Below are positions 1-8,169 of a stretch of DNA of 45,045 bases, in pieces (within the stretch, counting starts at the first letter, position 1; each line of letters starts with the position of its first letter). The DNA is from Lachnospiraceae bacterium AM48-27BH (GTDB taxonomy: Bacteria > Bacillota > Clostridia > Lachnospirales > Lachnospiraceae). The translations under genes and the position numbers were made by a program. The notes under the pieces were generated by a model. The model saw only the letters and a program-made list of their open reading frames with translations, was not told where the DNA came from and made no database searches. The DNA lies in the NCBI GenBank assembly GCA_003478355.1, contig QUFC01000036.1, positions 1 through 45,045 of the forward strand, in the 5' to 3' direction.

Positions 1-2
1 CA

Positions 3-164
3 CTGGCACATTTCATGTGTGCAGTGGGTACTGGTAGGTTCTGTTCGTTTGAAACTGGATATCACGAAATCTGTGATACCATTCAGCTGGAAAAGTATCG
101 TTATCTTTTTCAATGCGCAAAGGAAAGCAATGATTTTGATTCATTTATGAAATTCGCAGTGTAG
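3..164 (+). CDS. C-terminal fragment of an unidentified protein, cut by the window edge
   Basis: An open frame enters from the left edge and reads 53 codons to a TAG at 162-164. The residues (ending KESNDFDSFMKFAV) look like ordinary soluble protein, and the other two forward frames are less protein-like. No family is recognised. The start lies outside the window. It is on the same strand as the membrane-protein gene beginning 72 bases downstream. Confidence 0.4.
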   Translation: MAHFMCAVGTGRFCSFETGYHEICDTIQLEKYRYLFQCAKESNDFDSFMKFAV

Positions 165-235
165 TTTTGTGCAATTTTTCAAATTTGCTCATTTATAGTA
201 AACAGGATAACTTTCAATAGGGAGAAAATTGAAAA

Positions 236-1605
236 ATGATAGAGACACTCTGGAATTTCTTTCGATTGTATACGGCGGATGCCGATTATTTACCGGACTT
301 TTGGCTCACAATGATACTTCTTTATCTGAATGCAGGTCTGTATCTTAACGATCTATATAATCTGGTGAAGCGAAAGTCAAAAGCAGAAACATTCAGTCTG
401 ATGGCGATACCAGGAGTCTTTGCAGTACTCTTTGTGTCGGTGCTATCAATTTTTGCGCATGTGCCGAATCTTCAGAGCACAGCTTCACAGGCCAAACGCC
501 TGAGCCTGATCATAACGACAACGCAGCCACAAACGAACCTTGCGCTGCTTCTTATTGTATTTCTTTATCCAATTCTATGGGGAATCGGGCTCTTACGACA
601 GAGGAGGCATGAGCACGGCAGCCGCAAACGCTGGGTGCTGTCTTGCATTCCTGATTATATTGCATGGATCATATTGATATTGGGCATCGGTTATCACCTG
701 TTTTTCGGGGAAAATATCCTGAATAGTGTTCTGGAAAATGCGAGGTTGGAGATTTACTGGCCCTTTATGGCTCCTACGGAACCTGGCTCCATATATGGAT
801 GTATGGAATTTATATCCTTGCATGTAAGGAAGCGGTACTGCTTGTCGGCCTTTTATCTGAACTTTTGCTTATGCGGATTCCGCTTCGCTACCACAGTGGG
901 CAGAATGCTGTTACCTTTGTCAGCTTTTATTATCTGTTTTGCCAGAATGCCATTTTTCGTGGTATCTCCCTACTGGAAGCTGCGTTGGTGATTCCGCTTT
1001 GTGGAGTGATGCTTCGGGAAGCGGCATCGCCTTTCAGCGATTACTCGTCGATTATGATATACGCAGCCTTTATGCTGCTGACAGGCGCAGTGTTTGTCGT
1101 TCTTATCGTCATTGGTCCAGTCATGCGGACACTTTCATACTTTTATTCATGGGGACAGCGCAAGCAGATCAGAGAGCTTTTCTGCACGGAATATTTTCTC
1201 ATGCAGCCGGTTTCCAGAAACAGATCGTTCACGGTCACTTATCATTTTATCATTGATGAACAGGACGCCGCCGGTGTTTACTATCTTCCACTTCTCACAG
1301 ACATCAGCGGATGGATCTCCCCGAAAAAGAAAGCAGGCAAATGGAAAATGCTCTCTTTCGCAGATGGCAGAACCTTTGAAGTATCAGAGCATGAGGCCGA
1401 AGCAGCCAAGGAAATGCTCTCTTATGCGTCAAACCGTCTCTATGCCCAGAAAGTAACTGGAGAAAATAGGAACAATATACCGGACGCAAAGGAAACATGG
1501 AACCCACTCATAAATCCAGCAACAACGATATATCAGAAATTGGTCAAGATATTTTTAGGCCTGATGGTTATTCTTTTTATGATGAGCTATCAGATACTGA
1601 AGTAA
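236..1605 (+). CDS. Multi-pass membrane protein, interrupted by a single-base frameshift near 735-748
   Basis: A GGGAG ribosome site precedes the ATG at 236. The first frame encodes several hydrophobic helices, then loses protein-like character near 750. A second frame, open from 727, continues convincingly (VGDLLALYGSYGTWLHIW) through more helices and a soluble stretch to a stop at 1605. Restoring one base gives 456 codons, so I read this as one gene with a deletion, not two. No family is recognised. The last 35 residues overlap the methyltransferase remnant in another frame, so the native C-terminus may have been replaced by read-out across a recombination junction. Membrane location is inferred from hydrophobicity. 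Confidence 0.6.
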
Positions 1606-1910
1606 TTAAACATCCGGTTTTCACTGCCGGAATAAATCAGGATTGGATTTATTCCGATGATGGCACAGCACAGTTCTGGCCGGTCGATAACTATTATCCG
1701 CCCGGAGAACGGCACACAAATTTTTTAGATTACGATGTTGTGAAACAACACCATACTTTAACGCAGATTTTGATGGGATTGCTACATAATGGCTTTACAC
1801 TACAGGCTGTGGAAGAAGCTATGCCGTCCCCAGATATGCTGGATATTCCAGGCATGAAGGATGAACTACGCCGTCCCATGATGCTGTTGGTAAAAGCGCA
1901 AAAAAGATAA
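1497..1910 (+). pseudogene. C-terminal remnant of a SAM-dependent methyltransferase
   Basis: The 137-residue frame ends with features I know from the C-terminal half of class I (type 11) SAM-dependent methyltransferases: WPVDNYYPPGER, then VVKQHHTLTQILMGLLHNGF, then a GMKDELRRPMMLLVKA tail. The N-terminal Rossmann part that binds SAM, with its glycine-rich loop, is absent, so the piece should be inactive as a methyltransferase. The first 30 or so residues overlap the end of the membrane-protein gene in another frame and probably are not native. A deletion that joined the two genes would explain the arrangement. Confidence 0.55.
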
Positions 1911-1947
1911 TGGGCCCGTGAGCGGAGAATCCTCCTCGGAAATCCCC

Positions 1948-2535
1948 TTACTGCATATCAAATATAGACAACTGCTCGAATTCCTGCCTCTGCTCCAAAA
2001 GCGGAGGTGTCTTCGTCAGAAGTCTTTCTGCCGTGCTCCAGTCCTGGATCCATGGCTGTATTTCCTCTGGTGTCAGTACCAGTGGCATCCGGTCATGTAC
2101 CGATGATACAGAGCTGTTAGGAACAGTTGTTATGATCGTAAACTGGCTTTCTTTTTCTGTTGGCTGCCAGACACCGGCCATGTAAAGAATATCTGACTGC
2201 GGCATGGTAAAAGAGATTTTTTCTTTTTCTTTATTCCATTCATAAAAACCAGCTGCAGGAATTACACACCGGCAATTCCGCACGCTGTTCCGAAATGCAG
2301 GCTTCGATAAAATACTCTCGGCCCTGGCATTAATAAGCAGCCAGTCTTGATACTTACTTGTAAATCCCCACCGCATTGCCTCCAGATGCACATTCTTCAT
2401 TCCAGTCAGAACCATGGCCATATCGGTAGGACGCACATCTCCCACTGTCACTTTCAATTTTGCATCATCAATCTGTTTGCAGATTTTCCTGATTTCCCGC
2501 CACATTTCATCATCTATAAAATATCTTCCACACAT
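1948..2535 (-). CDS. SRAP-family protein (YedK/HMCES-like abasic-site shield)
   Basis: The 195-residue protein starts MCGRY, placing the catalytic Cys at position 2 after Met removal. It carries the other SRAP landmarks: INARAES, then RCVIPAAGFYEW (the conserved Glu), then SVHDRMPLVL (the conserved His). Known members covalently cap abasic sites in single-stranded DNA. It is the last gene of an operon with the Y-family polymerase, 10 bases after the 107-aa gene, all behind one LexA-type box. That setting matches the family's name, SOS response-associated peptidase. Length is normal (about 200-220). Confidence 0.93.
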   Translation of the reverse strand: MCGRYFIDDEMWREIRKICKQIDDAKLKVTVGDVRPTDMAMVLTGMKNVHLEAMRWGFTSKYQDWLLINARAESILSKPAFRNSVRNCRCVIPAAGFYEWNKEKEKISFTMPQSDILYMAGVWQPTEKESQFTIITTVPNSSVSSVHDRMPLVLTPEEIQPWIQDWSTAERLLTKTPPLLEQRQEFEQLSIFDMQ

Positions 2536-2545
2536 AAGCTGCTCC

Positions 2546-2869
2546 TCACACCAGCATCACCCATTTACAAGCCTCCAGGAAAAATATCAGTTTAAATTCC
2601 CGAATCAACCCACCAATTACGGCTTCGCATCCATATTCACGGCTCGGTATGCCAGAATAATTCTTTTCTTCCGTATATTTCACTAGGATGTCCTTTACTG
2701 TTTGAACCTCCCCGGCATCATCCTCAAACTTAAAATATCTTGGCATAGTCTGGCCAGTTGATGTAAACCATGCCGAACAGGCGATATGGTACATGTTTCC
2801 TTTAGGGATCCCGCTATCTACATCTATTCCATATTTTGTTGCTTGCGCAAATCTGGTCACGTTCATCAA
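2546..2869 (-). CDS. Unknown 107-aa protein between lesion-bypass polymerase and SRAP
   Basis: I do not recognise a named family. The protein is soluble, with a basic N-terminus (MNVTRFAQATKYG), an acidic middle (FKFEDDAGE) and a hydrophobic C-terminus (LIFFLEACKWVMLV). It begins nine bases after the polymerase stop and ends ten bases before the SRAP start, so it is almost certainly co-transcribed and SOS-induced. The second Met is an equally possible start. Its position suggests a role in damage tolerance, but that is inference from context only. Confidence 0.75.
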   Translation of the reverse strand: MMNVTRFAQATKYGIDVDSGIPKGNMYHIACSAWFTSTGQTMPRYFKFEDDAGEVQTVKDILVKYTEEKNYSGIPSREYGCEAVIGGLIREFKLIFFLEACKWVMLV

Positions 2870-2878
2870 CCCCTTATA

Positions 2879-4141
2879 TTATAATATTTTCTCCTGGGAA
2901 TAATCAACCGTCCGCTTTTCCCGGCTGACGCCTCCACCCATATGGTCTATTTCTACAGATCCTGCAGATGGCAAAAAGCATGCCCTTTTTATGCTATCCA
3001 TTCCAAACCTTTTCCGTATCTGATCCACAGTTTTCTCCATCTTCCGGTATTTTTCATAGTCGATCGTTTCAAAAAATTGCATCTGGCGAAAGGGATCTGA
3101 TGATACACGGCTGGTATGGATCCCGAGATGCCGCAGCGGAATCCCATTCCACAATTCAGATAAACACCGACAGGCTGCAGCATAAATTTCCAGGGTCAGA
3201 TCCGTTGGAACAGATAGTGTAATTTGATGTCCGTAAAAACGCAGATCCCAGTCTTTTAGACTGATAGAAACAACGCTAATCTTTACTCCATCTGCCCTTA
3301 ACCTGGCTGAAATGGTTTCCGATAACGATAAAAGATACTGCCTGGCAGTTTCACAATCCATAACATCATAAGGCGTGGTGAGAGAATTTCCATAGCCTTT
3401 GGCCGGCGGAGGTGAGCTGATCACTGCAGATTCATCTATACCATTTGCATATTGCCAAATAAGTATTCCCTGTGACTTCATATGCGCGCGCAAAATTGCA
3501 GGATCCATAGCTGCCAGTTCTCCAATCGTATGAAATCCCAATTTTTTCAACTTGTATAAAGAGGCATGGCCCACATAAAACAGATCACCCACCGGAAGAT
3601 GCCACATTTTTTCTGACATTTCTGATTTCCAGAGCGTATGAACGTGATCCGGCTTCGTAAAATCTGAAGCCATTTTTGCCAGAAGCTTATTTTCGGAAAC
3701 ACCAATATTTACAGTGAACCCTAATTCTGCATGCACACGATTTTTTATTTCATACGCAGTCGTTATCGGATCCTGGCAGCAGCCGGTCATATCCAAAAAA
3801 GCCTCATCTATACTATATTGCTCGATCTTGTCCGTATACTCACTTAACAGTTTTATCAGAGCTTTTGAAGATCGGTTATAGAGATCATAATTGGGCGGCA
3901 CCAGAACCAGGTCCGGACATTTTTCCTTTGCAGAAACAACCGTTTCCCCGGTCTGAATATGATATTTCTTTGCCGGAATAGATTTTGCCAAAATGATCCC
4001 ATGTCTTTTCTCCTGATCTCCTCCCACGGCACTCACCAGCTGTCGCAAATCCTGCTTTCCCCCCAGATGATGGATCCTGTAACACGCCTCCCAGGATAAA
4101 AAGGCGGAATTCACATCTACATGAAAAATAACTTTTTTCAT
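2879..4141 (-). CDS. Y-family translesion DNA polymerase (DinB/UmuC type)
   Basis: The 420-residue protein has the Y-family palm motifs: FHVDVNSAFLSWEA near residue 6 with the first catalytic Asp, and YSIDEAFLDMT near residue 110 with the catalytic Asp-Glu pair. A helix-hairpin region (KKLGFHTIGELAAMDP) and a little-finger domain follow. It should copy past damaged template bases. AAGGAG lies before the ATG. Transcription is likely from TTGACA-17-TAAAAT (4178-4206) with a LexA-type box just downstream. It heads the operon with the 107-aa and SRAP genes. Length is normal and no catalytic residue is missing. Confidence 0.95.
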   Translation of the reverse strand: MKKVIFHVDVNSAFLSWEACYRIHHLGGKQDLRQLVSAVGGDQEKRHGIILAKSIPAKKYHIQTGETVVSAKEKCPDLVLVPPNYDLYNRSSKALIKLLSEYTDKIEQYSIDEAFLDMTGCCQDPITTAYEIKNRVHAELGFTVNIGVSENKLLAKMASDFTKPDHVHTLWKSEMSEKMWHLPVGDLFYVGHASLYKLKKLGFHTIGELAAMDPAILRAHMKSQGILIWQYANGIDESAVISSPPPAKGYGNSLTTPYDVMDCETARQYLLSLSETISARLRADGVKISVVSISLKDWDLRFYGHQITLSVPTDLTLEIYAAACRCLSELWNGIPLRHLGIHTSRVSSDPFRQMQFFETIDYEKYRKMEKTVDQIRKRFGMDSIKRACFLPSAGSVEIDHMGGGVSREKRTVDYSQEKIL

Positions 4142-4157
4142 ATCCGCTCCTTTAAAT

Positions 4158-4171
4158 CGAACATTTGTTCT
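4158..4171 (-). promoter_or_regulatory. LexA (SOS) box controlling the polymerase operon
   Basis: CGAACATTTGTTCT matches the Gram-positive LexA site, with core GAAC-N4-GTTC. It lies six bases downstream of the -10 element of the polymerase promoter and about 17 bases upstream of the start codon, where bound repressor would block transcription. Confidence 0.85.
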
Positions 4172-4177
4172 ATTTTC

Positions 4178-4206
4178 ATTTTAAGCATTTCATTCCCAGA
4201 TGTCAA
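4178..4206 (-). promoter_or_regulatory. Promoter of the Y-polymerase/SRAP operon
   Basis: On the minus strand TTGACA (4201-4206) is separated by exactly 17 bases from TAAAAT (4178-4183). It lies just after the upstream cluster's terminator and just before the LexA-type box. Confidence 0.75.
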
Positions 4207-4221
4207 TATGGGATTTTCAGG

Positions 4222-4255
4222 CAAAAAAAGCGGCTGACCTTTTCGATCAACCGCT
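4222..4255 (-). terminator. Intrinsic terminator after the PAPS-reductase-like gene
   Basis: On the minus strand AGCGGTTGATC pairs with GGTCAGCCGCT (11 base pairs including G-U) around a short loop and is followed by seven T. It separates the recombination cluster from the SOS operon. Confidence 0.85.
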
Positions 4256-4316
4256 CATAGGTATTATTTCACACATTTAGCATTCTGCTATACCAAGACT
4301 CTGCTCCGCAAGATCC

Positions 4317-5101
4317 TTATACTTCCCAGAGTCCCCGCTGTCTTCCCTTTTTTGCGAACCGCTCCTCTAAATCGAAAATCGTATACGGCGGCTTATATGG
4401 CTCTTCGATATAACTCTGAAGAGCTCTAAGCTTGTCCAATACTGCGGCAGGTTATGATAGATTGCATTCAACTCCCGCAAATTTTTGTTCCGGCAGCACC
4501 AGCAGCTTACCCTGTCAAGAATGGAATACAGCTCTATGCCTCCCTCCAGCCAGTTATATCCCTTCGCATAACAATACTGAAGGCACTGATATTCAGTCCA
4601 GCCCCATTCGACCAATGGATAGCACTTTTCCTTTACTCGGCCAGATTCATCTGCTGCGATCCCTATGTATTCCACCGCAGTTGCTCCGAGTGATTTTACA
4701 TATTTTTCGCAGGCATTGATCTTAAGGCGTGTCATCCAGCGGCATGGCCCACCGCACCAATAGCTTCCATAGTGCGATGATCCGTCCCGGCACTTGATCC
4801 GTCGAAGGAGCATTTCTTCCAGGAAATGCCTTTCCGGCTGTAGAATAACAAGTTCGCACCCATACTGCTCCAATTCCAGTCGGACTTTCTCTATATTTTT
4901 CCGAATGCATGAAAACTCCATACCGGTATCAAAATAGACGCAGTGCGTTAACGGCCAGCCCTTTTCCATAAGCCCTAAAACCATTGCCATGGAGTCCTTT
5001 CCTCCTGAGATGGAGGCAACATATCGTTTTTCTTTTTCCATAATCACCATATTCCAGAACTGGATATGGCAGCACCTGTAGCCTCCCATGCTACTAATCA
5101 T
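4317..5101 (-). CDS. PAPS-reductase-family PP-loop ATPase, frameshifted near its C-terminus
   Basis: The N-terminus carries the PP-loop SISGGKDSMAM, then YFDTGMEF and a Cys-rich stretch (CWCCRNK) typical of phage and plasmid PAPS-reductase-like proteins. Such proteins use ATP pyrophosphatase chemistry on sulfur or nucleotide substrates; the substrate here is unknown. The frame as given stops at 4367 after a poor tail. One missing base at about 4435-4438 (TGGAC for TGGGAC) would restore DKLRALQSYIEEPYKPPYTI and LEERF, ending at 4317, giving 261 residues. The start at 5101 has GAGG upstream; Met at 5050 or 5041 is also possible. Last gene of the SSB cluster. Confidence 0.8.
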
Positions 5102-5179
5102 TCCTGATCCTCACGCTGTTTTCAGGTGCTTTATGCGAAGTACAACACTCTCATCGCAACCTGGTCTACCAGGATCTGA

Positions 5180-5329
5180 TTATTTTCCTTTCTCTGAGTT
5201 CTCTTTCCCGGCCTTCAAAACGAGTTCCCCCGTACCAGCAAAAGAAATTTTCTTAAATCCCACAGAATCGCAAAAGAATAATTCTTTGCCATCGATCTGA
5301 ATAATATCTCCTACCAACATGGAACGCAT
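5180..5329 (-). CDS. Small 49-aa protein of unknown function
   Basis: A minus-strand frame starts MRSMLVGDIIQIDGKELFFC and ends KAGKENSEKGK. Its start overlaps the end of the YodL-like gene by 19 bases, which suggests translational coupling. The composition is that of a compact beta-rich protein. I recognise no named family. Confidence 0.6.
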   Translation of the reverse strand: MRSMLVGDIIQIDGKELFFCDSVGFKKISFAGTGELVLKAGKENSEKGK

Positions 5330-5559
5330 TGTTTTTCTATTGGGACGATCTGGCGATTTAATCTCTCATACAGACCCTCCATAATTTCTGATACATTCAA
5401 TGCCGTTCCCTCCTGCTCTTTCACTTCCGTCTCATAAGCAATTTCATAATCCGCGCGAGTAGGATTAAGCTTCAATTTCTGAAGCTGCTCCAGTGAAAGA
5501 AACATCATTCTTACCCCGCGTTCATTATTCTCTTTCAGCATCAATATCTCGATCTTCAT
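5311..5559 (-). CDS. YodL-like small protein
   Basis: Starting at Met 5559 (MKIEILMLKENNERGVRMMF) the protein is 82 residues. The run MMFLSLEQLQKLKLNPTRAD and then YEIAYETEV resembles the YodL-like domain found in small proteins of clostridial mobile elements, whose function is unknown. A longer start at 5610 is open but begins inside the preceding gene. It overlaps neighbours on both sides, so it belongs to the same transcript as ssb. The family call is from memory. Confidence 0.55.
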   Translation of the reverse strand: MKIEILMLKENNERGVRMMFLSLEQLQKLKLNPTRADYEIAYETEVKEQEGTALNVSEIMEGLYERLNRQIVPIEKQCVPCW

Positions 5560-5686
5560 AATCTTCCTTTTCTCTTTGATAAGCTCTACTCCAGTCAACC
5601 GGCTCTCCAAAATAGGCCGGTGTCATATCAACACCGCCATACCCTTCAGGAAAGCGCTCTGTAATATCCGGTATATACTGCTTCAT
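5525..5686 (-). CDS. Small acidic/basic 53-aa protein of unknown function
   Basis: The ATG at 5686 follows AAAGGGA at good spacing; an ATG two codons upstream is also possible. The protein begins MKQYIPDITERFPEGYGGVD and has a highly charged tail rich in Glu, Asp and Arg. It lies between ssb and the YodL-like gene and overlaps the latter by 35 bases. No family is recognised. Confidence 0.55.
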   Translation of the reverse strand: MKQYIPDITERFPEGYGGVDMTPAYFGEPVDWSRAYQREKEDYEDRDIDAERE

Positions 5687-5705
5687 TTTCATTTCCCTTT
5701 CATAA

Positions 5706-5742
5706 AATAAAGAAGGCTCTGAAAAATCAGAACCTCCTCTAG
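5706..5742 (-). terminator. Hairpin between ssb and the downstream small genes
   Basis: On the minus strand GGTTCTGA pairs with TCAGAGCC across a short T-rich loop, followed by TTCTTTATTTT. It probably acts as a partial terminator that lowers expression of the genes after ssb. Confidence 0.5.
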
Positions 5743-5753
5743 CATGCACATAT

Positions 5754-6191
5754 TTAGTTAAATGGCAAACTCTCATCTTCTACGCCATCCGGTATTGACA
5801 TAAAGCCATCACCGATCGGCTTTCCCATTTCTGGTGCCTGTTTTCCTCCAGCGGACGCATTTTTACTATCAGCAAATTCCTGATCATCTGCGATGATATC
5901 TGTGGTATAAACACGCTGACCTTCTTTGTTGGTGTAACTGCCAGTCTGGATGCGTCCGGACACCAGTACACGCATCCCCTGACGAAAATACTTCTCTGCA
6001 AACTCACCTGCTCTGTCAAATGCCACGATATTAATAAAATCGGCAGTCTGCTCATTTCCGTCCTGGCTCTTTCTTGCTCCTCTCCGGTCAACTGCCAGTG
6101 TATATCTGGCAACGGCCATGGAGCGCTCACCCTGAGTGTACCTGACTTCCGGATCCCTGGTCAATCGACCCATCAATATAACTCGATTCAT
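5754..6191 (-). CDS. ssb: Single-stranded DNA-binding protein
   Basis: The 145-residue protein begins MNRVILMGRLTRDPEVRYT, the classic start of the SSB OB-fold. It continues with FINIVAFDRAGEFAEKYFRQ and GRIQTGSY, and ends in the short acidic tip DESLPFN, matching the SSB tail that recruits repair enzymes. It should coat single strands during plasmid replication, transfer and recombination. It follows the Rad52-like gene after 25 bases; an annealing protein next to its SSB is common in mobile elements. Confidence 0.97.
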   Translation of the reverse strand: MNRVILMGRLTRDPEVRYTQGERSMAVARYTLAVDRRGARKSQDGNEQTADFINIVAFDRAGEFAEKYFRQGMRVLVSGRIQTGSYTNKEGQRVYTTDIIADDQEFADSKNASAGGKQAPEMGKPIGDGFMSIPDGVEDESLPFN

Positions 6192-6216
6192 GCTCTATCC
6201 TCCATTTCATTATTTT

Positions 6217-6945
6217 TTATTCTTTTACAGATGGTTCCTCAAAAACAATTCGTCGCTGGCCATGAAATTCATCTTTACGTCCATAAAAGGCCAGTTCTTT
6301 TCCTTCCCGGTAGGTACGCACAAATTTTGAAAACTCTACATATTTCTCAATCTTTGAGTACTGACCACTAAAAATTACGAACAGGAACTTTTCTTCTGTC
6401 GCTATATCCACACAATCTGCCTTATAGCATTTGTTACCCGCAGAAAGGGAAGACGTAAAACGAATTTTATATAAATTCTTTTCTTCCCTGCGCTGCTTAG
6501 TGCCATTCTGTCCTCTGCGCTGCTTGCCGCTCCTGATCTGGCTGATACCAATCTGAAGCAACTTACATACATTTTTGAAACTTTCCGATTGTGCAGCTGC
6601 GATATCCGTTTTTAAACTGGACGGCTTTCCAGTATCTTTGACAACAATGATATTACTGCCTCCAAGCGCAGACTTTCGGATCAAGGCATTCCGTTCATCA
6701 TCATAGATAATCAGAATCGTCTTGGCCACTACCACAAAGCGCCCGAGAACTTCCTGGATACCTTCATACGTAACCAAAGTATCATAGTTTAAAACCCCGA
6801 TGACACTGTTCAAACGGCTCTCCAGGCTTTCAACCGGAATATACGTTTCATTTTTTTCATTCTTCTTAAGTTCCTCTTCTGGAAATGGTGCCTTCAATTC
6901 ACTCAGCACCTGATCCAAAGATTTTCCATTCACTGTGCCTTTCAT
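6217..6945 (-). CDS. Rad52-like single-strand annealing protein
   Basis: The start at 6945 is set by the strong site GAGGAGGAAGG eight bases upstream. Residues 20-90 (FPEEELKK, SRLNSVIGVLNYDTLV) resemble the Rad52/Sak annealing fold, and SLKTDIAAAQSESFKNVCKL matches the region usually seen as GDAxKRAA. The last part is more basic and then beta-rich. It probably anneals complementary strands together with the adjacent SSB. Length (242) is normal. The family call is by motif memory, and the usual GDA box is altered. Confidence 0.6.
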   Translation of the reverse strand: MKGTVNGKSLDQVLSELKAPFPEEELKKNEKNETYIPVESLESRLNSVIGVLNYDTLVTYEGIQEVLGRFVVVAKTILIIYDDERNALIRKSALGGSNIIVVKDTGKPSSLKTDIAAAQSESFKNVCKLLQIGISQIRSGKQRRGQNGTKQRREEKNLYKIRFTSSLSAGNKCYKADCVDIATEEKFLFVIFSGQYSKIEKYVEFSKFVRTYREGKELAFYGRKDEFHGQRRIVFEEPSVKE

Positions 6946-7275
6946 CGCACACCTTCCTCCTCTATTTTTGAAAAAAAATAGCCAATGTAACATTCACATT
7001 GACTTAATCTAAGAATCCCATTTCAATACAGATGCAGTCACAAACCCACACTCTGTAAAAATAACTTACATGAAAAGCTATTATTAATGGGAGTATAACA
7101 TTGCCATCAATGCCTGTCAACAGATCTAAGGCCACACCAAACTCTCAGTGCTGCGCTTTGATTTTTAGACTCTGATAGAAGCTTTCCAAAATGCGGCTGA
7201 CTATTTTCAGCCAGCCGCTATATCCGTAAGATCCGTATTTAATCTGGAAATAGCACGGAATACTTCTTCTTCCTC
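6946..7275. other. Intergenic stretch without a gene
   Basis: About 330 bases contain no convincing coding frame on either strand. They hold the upstream region of the Rad52-like/ssb cluster and, at 7193-7218, a hairpin with arms GCGGCTG/CAGCCGC followed on the minus strand by ATTTT, a plausible terminator of the DUF4313 gene. Confidence 0.5.
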
Positions 7276-7833
7276 TCAGGAGAAAACGTTATTTATATAG
7301 AAAGCATACGCTACTTCTGCTATCTCCACCTTAAGGAAAGCTGCTTTTTCTGCAGATGACAGACCATCATCCAGTGTCAGATAACGTTCCGTTAAATCAT
7401 GCATCTTTTTAATTAACGTGTAATCATCCAGATCCTCTTCTTCATCCTCTGATGAGCTCTTTTCCCCGTGGAGTTCCCGGTACGCGCATACTCCGTCCGG
7501 ATCAAATTCTTCCAGCCGGTCAAGATCAAATGCTACCTTCGAAAAAGTGCAGTATCCTGATACGGCTGTTTCAGGTAAAATTTCTCCCAGCTGATACTTT
7601 TTAATGAACTGCAATTTGGACTCGAAAAAATTGTGATCAATGAATGCTTCATTCTTTTTTACATCTTCATGAGGCAGATTTACAGTCAGATTACCAAAGT
7701 CCTCCCATTCTCCGTTTTCTTCTTTGTATAATCCAATATAAAGCCGTTTTCTGTCAGCATAGGATAATACTCTGATGATCAAATCCTCATGGCCACATTC
7801 CCAGTCATACCCCAGTGTTTTAAATTCTTTCAT
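7276..7833 (-). CDS. DUF4313 family protein
   Basis: The 185-residue protein has the features I associate with DUF4313: LYIGLYKEENGEWEDFGNLT early, EAFIDHNFFESKLQFIKKY in the middle, and SGYCTFSKVAFDL after that. The family is common on clostridial plasmids and conjugative elements and has no known function. The C-terminus is strongly acidic (SSSEDEEEDLDDY) and then helical. AGAGAGG precedes the ATG. The gene is monocistronic, lying downstream of the duplicated terminator-containing leader at 7922-8169. Confidence 0.75.
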   Translation of the reverse strand: MKEFKTLGYDWECGHEDLIIRVLSYADRKRLYIGLYKEENGEWEDFGNLTVNLPHEDVKKNEAFIDHNFFESKLQFIKKYQLGEILPETAVSGYCTFSKVAFDLDRLEEFDPDGVCAYRELHGEKSSSEDEEEDLDDYTLIKKMHDLTERYLTLDDGLSSAEKAAFLKVEIAEVAYAFYINNVFS

Positions 7834-7921
7834 AGTTATCCTCTCTTTCCTGTTTTCATTTTCCTGGTTTTCTTAAAAATAAATCATTTTTTCACAGGTC
7901 ATTGCATATTGATTGAAACAA

Positions 7922-7978
7922 CTAAATAAAGATTCCATCGCGGCAAAACCGGATAAAATCCACTTTCATAAGTTTCAT
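7922..7978 (-). other. 18-codon mini-ORF, probable remnant of a helicase start
   Basis: AAAGGAGG precedes an ATG encoding MKLMKVDFIRFCRDGIFI and a stop. The first residues resemble the start of the nuclease-helicase encoded at 24510 (MKLTIKDLIRLRHC), and the DNA upstream resembles that gene's leader. I infer a copied leader that kept only the beginning of its gene; a leader peptide is the alternative. Confidence 0.4.
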
Positions 7979-8000
7979 CGACATCGTCCTCCTTTCTGGC

Positions 8001-8034
8001 ACGAAAAAAGGAACCTCCGACAGGAAGTTCCTCC
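8001..8034 (-). terminator. Leader terminator (copy 1 of duplicated leader)
   Basis: On the minus strand GGAACTTCC pairs with GGAGGTTCC around TGTC, followed by TTTTTTCGTGCC and then a ribosome site. The hairpin thus lies between promoter and gene and could act as an attenuator. Near-copy of 24532-24567. Confidence 0.8.
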
Positions 8035-8140
8035 AATGTGTATATATTCTGTTTATTTGCAGAATTCCTCCATTACTTGGTCTTAACTGACTCTCACTTT
8101 GCCAGAAGCAAATATAATTGAAATGAAAGAATTTGTAATT

Positions 8141-8169
8141 ATTTTACCATTGAATTCTTTCCAAAGCAA
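8141..8169 (-). promoter_or_regulatory. Promoter of duplicated leader, copy 1
   Basis: On the minus strand TTGCTT (8164-8169) and TAAAAT (8141-8146) are 17 bases apart. The same layout occurs at 24678-24706, including the ATTCTTTCATTTCAA block just downstream. Confidence 0.65.

Noticed and set aside
730..800. Programmed -1 frameshift in the membrane-protein gene
   Set aside because: There is no canonical X-XXY-YYZ slippery heptamer, and similar one-base losses occur in three other genes where recoding is not expected.
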